Assembly (NCBI GenBank): GCA_958496175.1
Contig: OY292276.1
Location: 61,579,080-61,643,079, forward strand
Reading direction: 5' to 3'
DNA length: 64,000 nt
Source: Sisyra terminalis
Taxonomy: Eukaryota > Arthropoda > Insecta > Neuroptera > Sisyridae
The notes beneath the pieces are model-generated. The model searched no databases. It saw nothing but the letters and a program-made list of their open reading frames with translations, and was not told where the DNA came from. Numbering within the stretch: the first letter of the stretch is position 1; every line of letters starts with the position of its first letter. Of this stretch, positions 25,391 through 43,367 are shown one piece after another. Position numbers and translations under genes: made by a program.

Positions 25391-26036
25391 TTTTCATTAA
25401 ATTCTTTTGTCTATGGTAATAATATTAAACACTTTTAAAAAATAAAGCATTTTTTAAATTGCCTGCGTTACAATTGATACTGAATGCACTTGATTATGTT
25501 ATATACCAATATTTTTTTTATTATAATATATCAGAGGACTCGATAATGAATTTACTATTTAACCCGATAATGAAATGGAAAAATTACGTCCATTCGTTAA
25601 GGGTATCTCCATAATGAATACTACATCTATATCTTTGTCATTAAGTAAAAATTGTAGTTCGTTTAGATCGTATTTCCATTTTCCTTGCTCAGAATAGTTG
25701 ACTCATTGGCGTTCCATATGCTGATTGTTGCTGGGATCTTCCTCATCGTCATTTTTTTACTATTAGCACCGGGAGATTTTGTGCTAAATTTAGTGCAAAG
25801 TTTATAATTAAGGGATAATCGCTTCTTTGTATGTTTGCTGGGGATTGAGACCTTAGTACATTGGTATAAGAAGTTCGCCTTTGTGTTGTATTCTTGATGA
25901 ATTCTTTAAATATGTTATTGGGTTTAGTTATGGAAGTTAGTTATTAGTTAGAATTAGTTATTAAATTAGATTGAATGCAAAAACAAATACCTTACTTTGA
26001 AACTAAAATTCAAGTAAATCAATTAAATCAGTAAAT
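25391..26036. other. Intergenic, no feature recognised
   Basis: AT-rich stretch without a supported gene or repeat. Confidence 0.4.
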
Positions 26037-26210
26037 ATATGTCCTATGACTCAAATTCTACTTTATTACGACGCGTTTCAATAGTTTTTGGCTGTCATCA
26101 TCAGGTAATCAATATATTACCTGATAATAATAGTAAATTACCTGATGATGACAGCCAGAAGCTGTTGAAACGCGTTTTAAAAAGAAGAATTTGAGTCATA
26201 GGACATATAT
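26037..26210. repeat. Foldback element C
   Basis: Inverted arms of about 70 bp, each from ATATGTCCTATGACTCAAAT through GAAACGCG and GACAGCC to ATCAGGTAAT. On the outward reading the arm shows CTGATGATG, a small hairpin, then GAAACGCG, a layout also seen in foldback elements A and B. Confidence 0.8.
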
Positions 26211-26580
26211 TATTATCCATTAATGTATTAATTGTGACTCGAAATTAAATAAAATACTTATCAATGTTTATAATACAGTATGTTTACAATTGTTATGAAA
26301 ATGGAAAAGCAGGAAATTACATTTGCCGTGGAATTTATGAAGAGACTAAACTTTTTCTTTTCATATTCAAAAGTGGAGTTTGTCGCTAGTTTTTGAAATT
26401 TATTTAGTTTCCGTATTTCTGCAAACAAAAATAGGGACTGTAATGTCACTACCATATAAACCTCTATCACTTGTCCCCTTCATATAAAGTTCCATGCAAA
26501 ATTTATTCGTTATAATCTTAATTTCCTTTAACTACAAACGTATCTAAGTTTAATATTATGATTAAATTAATACAATTTAA

Positions 26581-27284
26581 GGGTGGATCACCGTCAGAAC
26601 GTAAAAAAAAATGACTTTTTTAAAATTGCTGCCCTTTTTTTTTTAGAGATTTTAAAAAACGGTGTTCGGCATGTAAAAGTTGAAGTTTTGAACTATTTTT
26701 TTTTATTTGCCCCGATATGTTCCTCCCCCCCTCCATCCCCCTTTTACAGCGCTTTGAAAAAGGGTCCTCAAAAATGAGGAGGCAAACAAGGGGAGACAAG
26801 TTTTCTCGGAAACCGGAAGTCGGATCATGATTTTCCAAAGAATGTAGGTTTTGGTAATGCGTCTTCTTGGTACTGAACCTCGAAAATTCGAAAAAAGTTG
26901 AAAATTCACAAAATGGCGCGATTTTGAACCAAAAAGTTAAAAAAAAACGACCTTTTTTTGGACCTTTCCCCCTCTCCCACTTTGAGAGGGGGGGTGAGGT
27001 TTGGCCAATTTCAGAGGTTCAGTACCAAGAAGACGTGTTGAACTCTCCAGTTTCAAGTCAATCCGTCGGATAGTTTCTGAGAAATCTTGTCTCCCAGTTT
27101 TAAAAAGTTGATTTCGAGAAAAACGCATTTAAAGTTTTTTTAAGATATTTTTTATGTTATTATCAATTTATTTATACATTAGTCAGTTATTCCAATCCTT
27201 TTAACATGTTATTCTTGAATGTTATAAGAAGGCATTTATGGAAAAAAAATCGAAAAATTTCTTTTTTCTGACGGTGATCCACCC
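26581..27284. mobile_element. piggyBac-like MITE (TTAA target)
   Basis: A 19-bp perfect terminal inverted repeat GGGTGGATCACCGTCAGAA lies directly inside TTAA duplications (26577-26580 and 27285-27288). Internal inverted segments occur at 26859-26885/27015-27040 (around GGTACTGAACCT) and at 26793-26815/27072-27095. The TTAA target and GGG-starting TIR suggest piggyBac-type mobilisation. No transposase inside. Confidence 0.75.
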
Positions 27285-27969
27285 TTAAACCATATTGTGT
27301 TTAAATGTTTTGAAATTCAAAATTACTATAATGTTTGTAAGCCAGATGGCAGATCAAGGCAATAATCGACTTAATCGAACAATGCGAATTGGTTTGAACG
27401 CTAATACAAATTTCTGCATTTAAAATAAACCAAATTTGTCTGAATTTCAATTTAAAGTAATATTTGGGGGCCACAATCTTTAGAAAATTGGAAACTTTCG
27501 GATTAGGTTTTTGTATGCTTGTCATTTTTCGAATTTTTTCTTAATTTTCTGATCTTAGCACATTGCCAGTATTGCATTATAATCCAAGCAAAATAAATTT
27601 TCTACGTAAAAAAAATTATTCGTTCAATATTGAATTCAATTAAATTTAACAATATAATTTAAGTTATATTGGTTTGTATCTGAAATTCAAAGTTGTCTCA
27701 TTCCTCTGCCAGATGGCAGCTTCGTACAATAAACGCCGTACATATTTTGAACTAAATCCAAAAACAAATGCTTCTCTGAAAATGAAATTTACGTTGACAA
27801 TTTAACTCTCAATTGATAAATAATGATTCAGATATAAAATTAAAAAATATATATATATTAATTATATAAAGTAATCTTTTTGGTGTAATATAAAATCAAT
27901 GTGTTATACAGTATATAAGGTATATAATATTAGAGTACTTTTTTTAAGTGCTACAATTTCTACAATGTT
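27285..27969. other. 3' flank of MsrA copy 1
   Basis: AT-rich sequence containing an ATATAT run near 27850. Two similar phrases with AGATGGCAG (27345 and 27712) suggest an old duplication. No gene seen. Confidence 0.35.
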
Positions 27970-28863
27970 TTAGCAAGACAATGAGCCTCCTTCGTTCTTG
28001 ATTAATTGAGTACGGACATAGTCAGCCACTTTAGCGCTAAGGCCTAATGTTGAGACTTCATTTTCGAATTGCGAGAGCCCCCCGAGTCCCACCACGTAAC
28101 CATTGAGACGAGCGGCGACATGTGACCGTTGCAAAAGTTTTCCTTTCAATCCCAACTCGTTCACCAAGTATGAATGTCGTTGAAGTTTAAACTTTTGATG
28201 ATAACTAAAATTAGATTGTCTTTTTTTAGAAAGCATTGACCACAGAGTGCGATAAGAAATGTCGTTACTCTTCAGCTGGATAAAAGGCACCGACTTTTCG
28301 GATTTCTGTCACGAATTTGGCGTGACGTCGTTCCTCTTCTTGTTTTTTAGATATCTCAGCTTCCGCTTTCTGTTCATCGTCATGGTATAAAATCAAAGAC
28401 ATATACTGAAATTATAAATATTGAATTATTATCAATTGGCGTGCTTGTAGGTGTAAATGTTAATACTTGTCGTTTGAGTTTTGTTGTCAGACCATACTCG
28501 TGGTTTTTCCAGAATATTGATAGAAGATTTGCATAAGATAATACGTTTGGATCATAGTCAACTTGAATTACCTCTGTGTGATCAGCACTGAAAGTATGTG
28601 AATATTAAGATATTATAACTGTTATTGCTGCGATAAATTTACATATTTTTGTATGAAGGATTTAGTGTTTCGCCTCCGGCATATCCAACACTGGTCCGTA
28701 AAACGCCACTGGTCACACCAAAGACACAATCGCCGCTCCAGAAACACCCCATACCAAACGTGGCTTGTTTAAAGGGAATATCCAGCTCGTGTTTGACCGT
28801 CATTTTATTCTTTGTGGACTCTTTGGTATCGGCTTGAAAGAACTTTTTCAAGTTGGACAACAT
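27970..28863 (-). CDS. MsrA: Methionine sulfoxide reductase A, downstream paralogue
   Basis: Four exons (28863-28643, 28587-28467, 28405-28269, 28204-27970) give 237 residues; introns are 55, 61 and 64 bp. The MsrA signature is FGMGCFWSGDCVFGV with catalytic Cys40. The residue after GCFW is Ser, where Gly is usual and is present in the neighbour. DHTEVIQVDYDP and HEYGLTT follow, and FYPAED-YHQKF is the conserved AEDYHQ motif split by a phase-2 intron. The protein ends NEGGSLSC, with a possible resolving Cys237. The enzyme reduces methionine-S-sulfoxide using thioredoxin. The start gives about 20 basic residues before MTVKHELD; an AG acceptor near 28894 suggests a 5' UTR intron. It arose by tandem duplication with 31714-32549. 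Confidence 0.95.
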
Positions 28864-29503
28864 CGAAAACCACCCAAACCGTAAGCCACTCTGTGAATCA
28901 AAACTAATTAGTGGTATGCATGAGAAACTTTCACATGAACATTTTCTTTCTTTTTTAGATGATTCAAATTGACTTTATGAAATTCGCTATCCAAAATTAT
29001 CAAATCTGGGTCATGGATAAAAGGGAAATCGACTCTGAAACGATACAAGACGGAAAAAACTTGGCAAATTGTTTTAAATGATATCGAATTCGATGATTAA
29101 CTCACTTGGTTTTTTGTCGATAAAAAATGACGCGATAATGTTGAATTATACATTGAAAACAGTAGCGGAAGAGTGACGATGAGCGAATTATTCTGATAAT
29201 GGGAGATAACCTTGAAAATTAAAGTACGTAAACTTGAAACGTCAAAAGTGACATTTCTACAGAGCAACTCCGAATGTTTTCCATTACTTTTTGATGGCTA
29301 TAAAATTGCATGTGGTATCTTTGTTTTATGTGGATTGTTGGCTCGATTTAAAAGTGAACCGCGCGAAATTATAAGGAAAAAGGAAATTTATAAGATTGCA
29401 ATTTAGCAATTTGATAGAAAATTGATTTTCATTAACTTTTTGATATAAAGTAAATATTTCTAAAGATAATGACCATTATAAGGCAAAAATAATATCCAAA
29501 CAA
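28864..29503. other. MsrA copy 1 upstream region
   Basis: Likely holds the 5' UTR exon and promoter of the downstream MsrA gene. The open frame at 29212-29406 has no recognisable domain and is not called. Confidence 0.35.
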
Positions 29504-29654
29504 CTAGGTTTATAAATTACACAGGTTGCTCCATTAGAAACAAAAATGACGTCATACGAAGAATTTTGAAATTTGAATTAGTCAGGTTGTACGAATTTCT
29601 TCTGGATACGTCACGTTGCCACCATGAGGCTACCTGTGTATTTTATAAACCTTG
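29504..29654. mobile_element. MULE-like MITE, copy 3
   Basis: 151 bp, ends CTAGGTTTATAAATTACACA and TATTTTATAAACCTTG. Perfect 9-bp direct repeats tccaaacaa lie at 29495-29503 and 29655-29663. Interior TGACGTCAT and GATACGTCACGTTGCC as in the other copies. Confidence 0.9.
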
Positions 29655-29739
29655 TCCAAACAATCCATTTTTCTTTTCCCATCTTCGGATTTATGAATGA
29701 AGATTAAAAAAAAATGCAACCATAGAAATACCATAGAAA

Positions 29740-30760
29740 TATTTCGTCACAAAACTAAGACCCCCCCCCCGCCTGAATATGATAAATTTCAATTAAAAGT
29801 GCACAAATGTCTATATATGTATGTACAAATATATATGTACAATGTCTATATATGTATGTACAAAAACTACTTATACCCACGCTTTTATAAAATATTGTCT
29901 CCTTTCTTCCCAATTATTTCTTACATATTTCGACTTTGTACATAAGGTCAATATATTCAATTCATTAATACATTAATTTTAATCTGTTTTGGTTAACTTT
30001 TGTTAAAAAAGAGTACTAAAGGGCCGTTCATAAAATACGTCACGCTAAAATAAGCTTTTTATGGCGCCCTCCCCCCTGTGTCACGCTGTGTCACACTTTC
30101 TGTGACCTCCCTAGAAATATTTCGTCTCAAAACTAAGACCCCTCCCCCGCCTGAATATGATAAAATTCAATGAAAAGTGCACAGATTTCTATATATTTAA
30201 AAACTCTATATATATTTAATATTTACTAAATACGAAATGAATGACTTTTTATCATGATAAAAATTGAAAAAAAGAAATATTAATTTAAAGTTTTTTGACG
30301 AACGGCGAACGTCACGTTACCGAAGACCCCCCGCCCTTCCTTTCACATCTTGTCACACTCAGCAAGACCCCACCCCCCTTGTATGCGAACGTATTTTATG
30401 AACGGCCCCTTACTACAAATCATATTAATCTTATATAAAAAAATGAGTTGACACATGTGGGTCTTGCAAAAACTTGGCGACAGCTGAACCGATTTGGTTC
30501 ATTTTTGTGTTGAATTATTTGCAGAAGGCAAAGGGAGGTTTAAAAGGTGAGAAAACAGGAAAAAATTGTAGGGAAAAAAGTAAAAACCAAAAAAAAAAAA
30601 CCATATTAACTGTTAATACCTGTCAAATATGTCATTTATCGATTTGGGGACTTTACCGAAAACCCCCCGCTCCCTCTGGCACATCTTGTGACACTCAGCA
30701 AGATCTCTCCCCCCCCCCTTGTATGCGAACGTATTTTATGAACGGCCTCTATTAAATGTG
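29740..30760. mobile_element. Nested MITEs ending GGGCCGTTCATAAAATACGT
   Basis: A complete element at about 30021-30411 begins AGGGCCGTTCATAAAATACG and ends CGTATTTTATGAACGGCCCC. The subterminal regions hold GACCCC-rich and TGTCACACT repeats. A fragment matching its left interior lies at 29740-29830, and another right end lies at about 30650-30752. The arrangement fits an older element interrupted by, or tandem with, a younger one. Open frames across it are incidental. Confidence 0.65.
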
Positions 30761-30900
30761 GTCAGACAATGAAAATAGAAGCAGTAATGCTGCAAGTTTA
30801 ACAGGGTTTTATATAAAATGTTCTCATACAAAAGAATCTCACGAAATTGTTGATTTAATAAGTTCCATTTTAGTTAAAAAATGTTAGATCTAATAGAATG

Positions 30901-31400
30901 GAGTGTATACAATATATAAAATATATTGCAGTCCAATTTATGTAGTATAATTTAACATAATAATATACAAATTCAATATAATTATATACAAATTTAATAT
31001 AATAATATATAAACTTAATATAATAATATATCGAGATCATACCACCAACATAAATTTGAACAGAAGTTCAAACAAAAATATTCGTGACGTCTTACCCAGA
31101 TACGTATTTCAATTGCCAAGCAATCTTCATCACATAGAAGTTACGGAGTGATCCAAACTACTTGATGACCACTGATGAAGATTGCTTGGCAATCGAAATA
31201 CGTATCTGGGCAATACGTCACAAATATTTTTGTTTGAGCTTCTGTTCAAATTTATGTTGGTTGTATGATTTTTATATATTATTATATTAAATTTGTATAT
31301 TATTACGTTAAATTATACTACATACATTGGAGTGCAATATATTTTATATATTGTATACACAGTATAACTGTTGAAAGTCAGCGAAAAAATCTTATTTGGA
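30901..31400. repeat. Foldback element family B, copy 3
   Basis: Full-length copy with both arms, from GTGTATACAATATATAAAAT to TGTATACACAGTATAACTG. The centre near 31145 contains GTTACGGAGTGATCCAAACT. It lies about 300 bp downstream of the MsrA copy 2 stop codon. Confidence 0.85.
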
Positions 31401-31713
31401 CTAATAGAATGGATAATATCCTTGGAAATCAAAAACTTGGACGACAAAAGTTTGAAAATTTATTTATTTGTTTTTCCTACAAATTTATTAGTAAAAATAT
31501 CACTTTGATTTCTATAAAATACTTTTTTTTTCATTTTAAAATTATTAAGAAAGTAAGCAGAATTCTTGCACTAAAGTATTTAATGTTTATGAATCAAAAA
31601 AATAAGTTCTTTGTAGGTTGCTACTAGAAAATTAGATATTCTTTCGTAGCTTCACCTTGTTCAAGTTCCCTGCTTGTTTTCTATCATTTTTTATGATGAA
31701 AAAATCCATAAAA

Positions 31714-32549
31714 CTAACAATACAACATTCCACCTTCATTCTTTATTAATTGTTCCCGCACATAGTCTGCCGTTTTTGCGTCGAGTCCCAACTTGGGTAT
31801 GTCCATTTCAAATTGTTCCAAACCACCCAAACCCACCACATAGCCGTTCAATTTGGCCGCGACAAATGATGTCTGCAACAATTCCTCGTTCAAACCAATG
31901 GCGTCCACGAGATCGGTATGTCCCTGAAGCCGATACTTTTGATGGTAACTATAAGACAATAAAATTAGTAAAACTTTTTTTTGATATTACATAAACGCTT
32001 ACTCTTCAGCTGGAAAAAATTCTCCCGCTTTTTTGATTTCGGTGATGAGATTCTCGTTGCGTCGGATTGATTCTTCGCGAAGTGATTGTTTGGCAAGTTC
32101 ACGTTGTTCGTCGGAGTGGTAAAGAATTAGGGACATATACTGTAAGATTGGTGGGTATTATTATTTTTTTATACATAAATATAAAAGTCCTTGACTTACT
32201 TGTCGTTTTACAGGCGTGGTGAGTCCATATTCGTGGAAGTTCCAAAATTTTTCTAAGAGATCTAAATATGAGACTTTTGTTGGATCGTAGTCGATTTCAA
32301 TTACTTCGGTATGATCACCCCTGCAACAATTTACATTTAATTGACATGCTAACGTGTGAAATAAATGCTCAAGCAAATTTACATGTTTCGATAAACGGGA
32401 TTCGGCGTAGTACCCCCAGAATAGCCGACACGTGTACGCAACACTCCTGGCATCACTCCAAAAAGTGAGTCGCAACCCCAAAAGCAGCCCATCCCGAACG
32501 TGGCCTTCTGATATGGAATGTTAATTTCATGCTTCACCGTCATTTTCAT
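31714..32549 (-). CDS. MsrA: Methionine sulfoxide reductase A, upstream paralogue
   Basis: Four exons (32549-32383, 32320-32200, 32139-32003, 31948-31714) give 219 residues; introns are 62, 60 and 54 bp. Exons 2-4 have exactly the same lengths (121, 137, 235) and phases as the neighbour, so the pair is a tandem duplication. It has the canonical [14 protein letters not shown] with catalytic Cys22, then [28 protein letters not shown] and the AED-YHQ motif. It ends KNEGGMLYC with Cys219. It repairs methionine-S-sulfoxide via thioredoxin. The start MKMTVKHE follows directly on an AG acceptor, so an intron (about 32551-32942, donor GTAAGT) lies in the 5' UTR. Confidence 0.96.
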
Positions 32550-33200
32550 TCTGTAAGCAGTGTAATTATTATCGATTATTCGATCCCCTTGATCGAAACA
32601 TTTCCCCAAGGCAATTCCAACTAGACGGCTCTAAGTCTCGACAAGAATTAAACGAAAAAAAAAACGTAAGACTAAGCCTTTTAAAATGAGGTCGTTTACT
32701 AATAAAAAATATTTGATAAAAACTAGGTTTCAGGTTGGTATTTGACCGAAATATTTCCACTAATTGTTGGACCGAAACGGAAAATTAATTTTACTATTCT
32801 TCATCGAGCTGCCGCGCTAAGTGTGACGATAACGTGATGATTTATTTGGCAAAGAAAAGGTCGTAAAAAATGTTATGATGCAATAAAAAGAAATTCAATG
32901 TCAAGATTACATGCGAAAAACTGAGAGAAAAGAAGTACTTACGATGATCGTAACAGGAGGAGATCTTGAGATCGACTAATCGACACTATGTTGAGCTAGT
33001 TTTTGAGAGCACACCAAAATTGAGGTGCTCTGCCCCCCTTTTTCTTTTTGTCGTCGTTCGTCGTGAACTTGTCGAAGATTTCGGTTGGCCAAATCGAAAT
33101 CTCAGTGGCAGATTGCGCCTTGAAAAGTTGAGTACCTTCGACCAACAATCGAACGACTTTTACGCGTGACTTTTGCTTTTATCTCTAAAAATGGAATGAT
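32550..33200 (-). promoter_or_regulatory. MsrA copy 2 5' UTR intron and promoter region
   Basis: On the minus strand, ATCATC|GTAAGTAC at 32942 is a strong splice donor, and CTTACAG at 32551 is the matching acceptor one base before the start codon. The upstream exon therefore lies above 32942. The GC-richer segment 32960-33180 probably includes the first exon and promoter. The transcription start cannot be placed from sequence alone. Confidence 0.55.
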
Positions 33201-34430
33201 GGAACAATTCGATAATGCAACTATCAATTGACGTTGTTGGCTGCCGCCTAATGAATATATAATTTAATTTCAACCGAGATGAATCAATTGCGATGGAATT
33301 TAATTTTTAAAATAGCCCACATTTCCTAGTCGTTTAGATCAAATTAATGATTTTAATATGGGAGAGAATTAAAAATAGATTTGAATGTTGCAATTTCGGT
33401 TGTTTGCGGTATTGATTTGCAAAAATTATTGCACTTTTCACGCCTTATCAAGACGGGCACTTATATTGCAATCATGACAGAGGTTATTTTCATAAAAATT
33501 GTTGAGATTAAAATAGGTGGAATATGGTTCACTTATTATAAGGCATTTTAAAATACTTTGAAATTGATTGATTTGAGTAATTAAATCGTGTTTTTGCAGA
33601 TTACTAATCAAGTTTTTGTCCGAACGTATCGATGAATATCAGTTGATATAGGATCGATAAAAAAAATTGTTTCCTAGAAATCAGACAATGCATTTTTCTT
33701 GCACGTAAGTTTTTTTTTTCGAATCTTTTAATGATTTCTGTTGGTTTACTTTGGTCTCATTATAGTTATGTTCCTATAAAAGACCGTTAATCGACTTTTT
33801 ATTATCCTATTATGAAAATAATTGATTTTAATTAAACTTTATGGTTTTTAGAGATGTTTGTAAAGTTGAAATCTGTAATTGGATATTTCACATTGAACAA
33901 CTCAAGAACTTAAAGGCAAGAAGCTATTAATTATCAAGAATCTATTAATTAGCAATAATCGATTATAATTTACAGCCAAACTAATGTATTAAGTCTATTT
34001 TGAAAGTACTTTTTGAAGGTTTTAGGATCTAAAGAGTATTTCATGAAGTTTTTGCCTTTATATTCTTGAGGAAATTAAAAAAAAAGTTACATAGGGTTTC
34101 AGGTTCTTTCTAAAGCCATAAAGAGAACTTATTTTAAAGAATGTTCTATTTGTTTGAAGGTTTAATTTCAAAGTGGTACTGTTTTATGTCTATCCTCATT
34201 AAATTTTGTTACTTAGTTTGAGAAGTGGCTACAAAAAACACGTGGATCTTCTAGAAAAAGTTGAAAATTGGGAGAGTCAAGTTTATAATGTCTTACGCGA
34301 CCATTAAAGATTATAAAGACGATTGGCAAGAGAAAACTGAAGTAAATTCAAGTAATATAATTTTTTTTTATTTAAAATTTTGGTGCTCAGCGACTTAGGC
34401 CATATGTACCTTAGATGTATTTACATTAGG
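33201..34430. other. Intergenic, no feature recognised
   Basis: 1.2 kb of AT-rich sequence with no repeat family or gene that I can recognise. Confidence 0.4.
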
Positions 34431-34432
34431 GT

Positions 34433-35085
34433 GATTTTTTTTTTGGTCCCATCGTGAAATTTTGTTGGAAATACCAAAAAAAAATTCTCTGAAAGTTTGA
34501 GCCCTCAATATTAATTTTAAGTCCTCGACCAAGACGTGTCAAGATTTCCCATTGAAAATACACGGAAACTCTGATTTTTTATTTTTAAATTTCTATATCT
34601 CAGCGGCATTTCATGGGATCGCTTTTACCGAAAATGGTTTTTTCTCAGAATTAAACGCTCTACAAAAGTGCCCATTGCGACAAAGTCGTAACTCACACCG
34701 GTGAGGTAGTACGGGCCACTGAACCTGATTTTTCCATAAAATTCGCGTTTTTTTTTGCATTTATCTCGTAAATAACAAGAGCTACGGAAAAATTATAAAT
34801 GAAAAACTTGTAGAGAATTTGATTTCCTACAAAAAAGGTCGTGTGTACCAAATCGCTAAGATCAATATTAAACGAGATATTAAGCTTTGAATTGATTTTT
34901 TTGTGAAATTTTTGCCGATCATTGATTTAAAGTTTTATAAATTGATATAAAAAAAATATATTGATATAAACTTAATCTCTCGTTTAATATTGATCTTAGC
35001 GATTTGGTCTACAGGAACTTTTTTGTAGGAAATCGAATTCTCTACAAGTTTTTCATTTATAATTTTTCCGTAGCTCTTGTTATTT
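34433..35085. repeat. Palindromic element (P family), truncated
   Basis: The left arm GGGTGATTTTTTTTTTGGTC to about 34930 matches the arm of the complete palindrome at 50268-51085, including the GAGGTAGTACGGGCCACTGA centre. A short mirrored piece (34970-35085, around TTGATCTTAGCGATTTGGTC) returns before foldback family B sequence cuts in. Confidence 0.75.
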
Positions 35086-35089
35086 ACGG

Positions 35090-35303
35090 TTATTGCATCA
35101 CAAAGCAGTTACGGAGTGATTCAAACTACTTGATCCAAACCACTGAAGAAGATTGCTTGGCAATCGAAATACGTTACAAATATTTTTGTTTGAACTTCTG
35201 TTCAAATTTATGTTGGTGGTATGATTTTTATATATTATTATATCAGATTATACTACATAAATTGGACTGCAATATATCTTATATATTGTATACACACAGT
35301 ATG
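35090..35303. repeat. Foldback element family B, copy 4 (right half)
   Basis: Only the right arm is present: CACAAAGCAGTTACGGAGTG through GCTTGGCAATCGAAATACG to TATATTGTATACACA. It abuts the truncated palindrome on its left. Confidence 0.8.
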
Positions 35304-36445
35304 GGACATTTATTTGGTGCTGATACAATTTTTTAATTGCAACGACTCCATGGTTTTTTTCCGGATATCCTTAGACCATTCTGGATTCCTCCAATTTCTT
35401 CGTCATCACAACTTGTTCACTAAATCAAGGTAAAAGGGATGAATCTAAATTTTCGACATATTTTTTTAATAATTTAAATAGAATTTATTGGAAAGAATAT
35501 TGCCAACTTATAAGTATATAATATAATACAAAAAAAAAAATATATATTTATAAAGTTTAAGTACACAATAATAGGAAAGTTAATTTACCAAAAAATTAAC
35601 CGATAAGAAGTCCAATTTTTTCTCTTTTCAATTGTAAACAAATTTAAAAAGTTTTAAACAATACAAAGACAAATATCACAATCAGAGTCGTGCTGAAAAA
35701 TATTTACAAAAAAAGAAAAAGAAAAAAATACTTGTTCAATACAAATAATAAATTGATCACATTTTTTACGAAAAAAAAAATCATTTTAAAGCTACAAATT
35801 CTGTTAAGGAAAAAAAATTATCAAATAGTGTGTAAGAATCTGAGATTAAATATAAATATATATACACACACGGAAAATATAAATTTCGACAAAAATATTT
35901 CCCTCTAATTAAAATTTTATTTCATTGAATTTATTCCACGATTTCAAGGCCCCGACATCATAATTATATTTATAATATTAAGTATTAAAGACGCGCGCAA
36001 TTGGCTTAAATAAAATATTTTTTTTTTAATTTTTTTTAAATTAATGATTTTGAACTTTAGTGTGACATATTTTTTTCCATTCAAGACGAAGAAGACACGT
36101 TTTTGCTAATATGACAATTAGTTTCTCGATCATAAATCTCGTGGCCCTAGTTAAATGGTCTTGATTGGAAATGTCAGTAAAAATTGGAGAGGCACTTCCT
36201 ACAATAGGTTTTACATGACACCAAAAGTTAAACTAAAATATTTAATAACTTTGTTTAAAAATTGTTGTCATATTATCCCTATTAACATTCATAATCAAAC
36301 CAAGAAAAATCCTATTTCTAAGTAAATGCTGCCTTTGTTATTGAAAAATTAATAAATACATAATACTTTCTTTATTAGGCAAATTCTCTATGATATATTT
36401 ATATATAAACGACTCTTCGATATCTTTGCTTAATCTAATGGAATG
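35304..36445. other. Intergenic, no feature recognised
   Basis: Extremely AT-rich (poly-A and poly-T runs near 35530, 35700-35830 and 36020). No gene or repeat family recognised. Confidence 0.4.
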
Positions 36446-36840
36446 TTGTGTATACAATATATAAAATATATTGCAGTCCAATTTATGTAGTATAATCTGA
36501 TATAATAATATATAAAAACCATACCAAATATTTGTAACGTATTTCGATTGCCAAGCAATCTTCCTCAGTGGTCATCAAGTAGTTTGATTCACTTGTGACT
36601 GCTTGTGTTTAGATGAATCATCACAAAGCAGTTACGAAGTGATCCAAACTACTCGATGACCACTGATTGCTTGGCAATCGAAATACGTTACAAATATTTT
36701 TGTTTCAACTTCTGGTTCAAATTTATGTTTGTGGTTATTATATCAGATTATACTACATAAATTGGACTATAATATATCTTATATATTGTATACACAGTAC
36801 AACTGTTCAAAGTCAGCGAAAAAAAAATCTTATTTTGACT
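36446..36840. repeat. Foldback element family B, copy 5
   Basis: Both arms are present with some internal deletion. It runs from GTGTATACAATATATAAAAT through the centre (near 36610, GATGAATCATCACAAAGCAG) to TATATTGTATACACAGTACA. Confidence 0.82.
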
Positions 36841-37414
36841 AATGGAATGTGTATTAAAAGGCTAGGAACTATAAATAATATTTTCTATCATCTAAAATGA
36901 ACAATATTTAACCATTCTTCTCTCTAAAAGACCTAATAATATATTTATATACCTAAAAAAAATTGATATGAGGCAAGATTTCTACGTTTTTAAAAAAAAA
37001 ATTGAGTATGAAATTCAAGTTTGGTCATTTCCAAATAGATTGCATTTTCTTGTTTTTTTAAATAAAAATAAATTGAGCTACGCTCATATGTTGGCCATTT
37101 GGAGAGCTTCCGCTCTCTCATATAATAAAGACGTTGTTAAATCTCACTGTTGCGTCTTTTTCAGTCTAAATTCAAAAAATAATTTGTGATGCAATTTTTA
37201 GAGAAAGAATACAATTTTTTTTGATCTAAAAAAGTTTTTCAGTCAAATTGTGTCACCCATATCGTAGCATTGGCCTAAAGAGTATCGACCAACGCATGAG
37301 ATGAGCTATTAGACTTAAATATTAAATATATATATATGGCAAAATATTTACATAAAAAAAAAACAGACACATTGGAAATGGAATGTAATGAAGAATTTTT
37401 GTTTTAGGCAAATC
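36841..37414. other. 3' flank of PPP1R16
   Basis: Presumed 3' UTR and intergenic sequence downstream of the minus-strand PPP1R16 stop codon. No separate gene is supported; the open frame at 36968-37189 has no domain. Confidence 0.35.

Positions 37415-43367
<5,953 letters not shown>

Noticed and set aside
1370..26210. Calling the foldback hairpins functional hammerhead ribozymes
   Set aside because: Core-like CTGANGA and GAAA are present, but no matching third stem with a UH cleavage site was found on the same strand, and some copies break GAAA.
29212..29406. 64-codon plus-strand frame between MsrA and a MITE
   Set aside because: No domain, atypical composition, no splice partner; lies in the MsrA upstream region.
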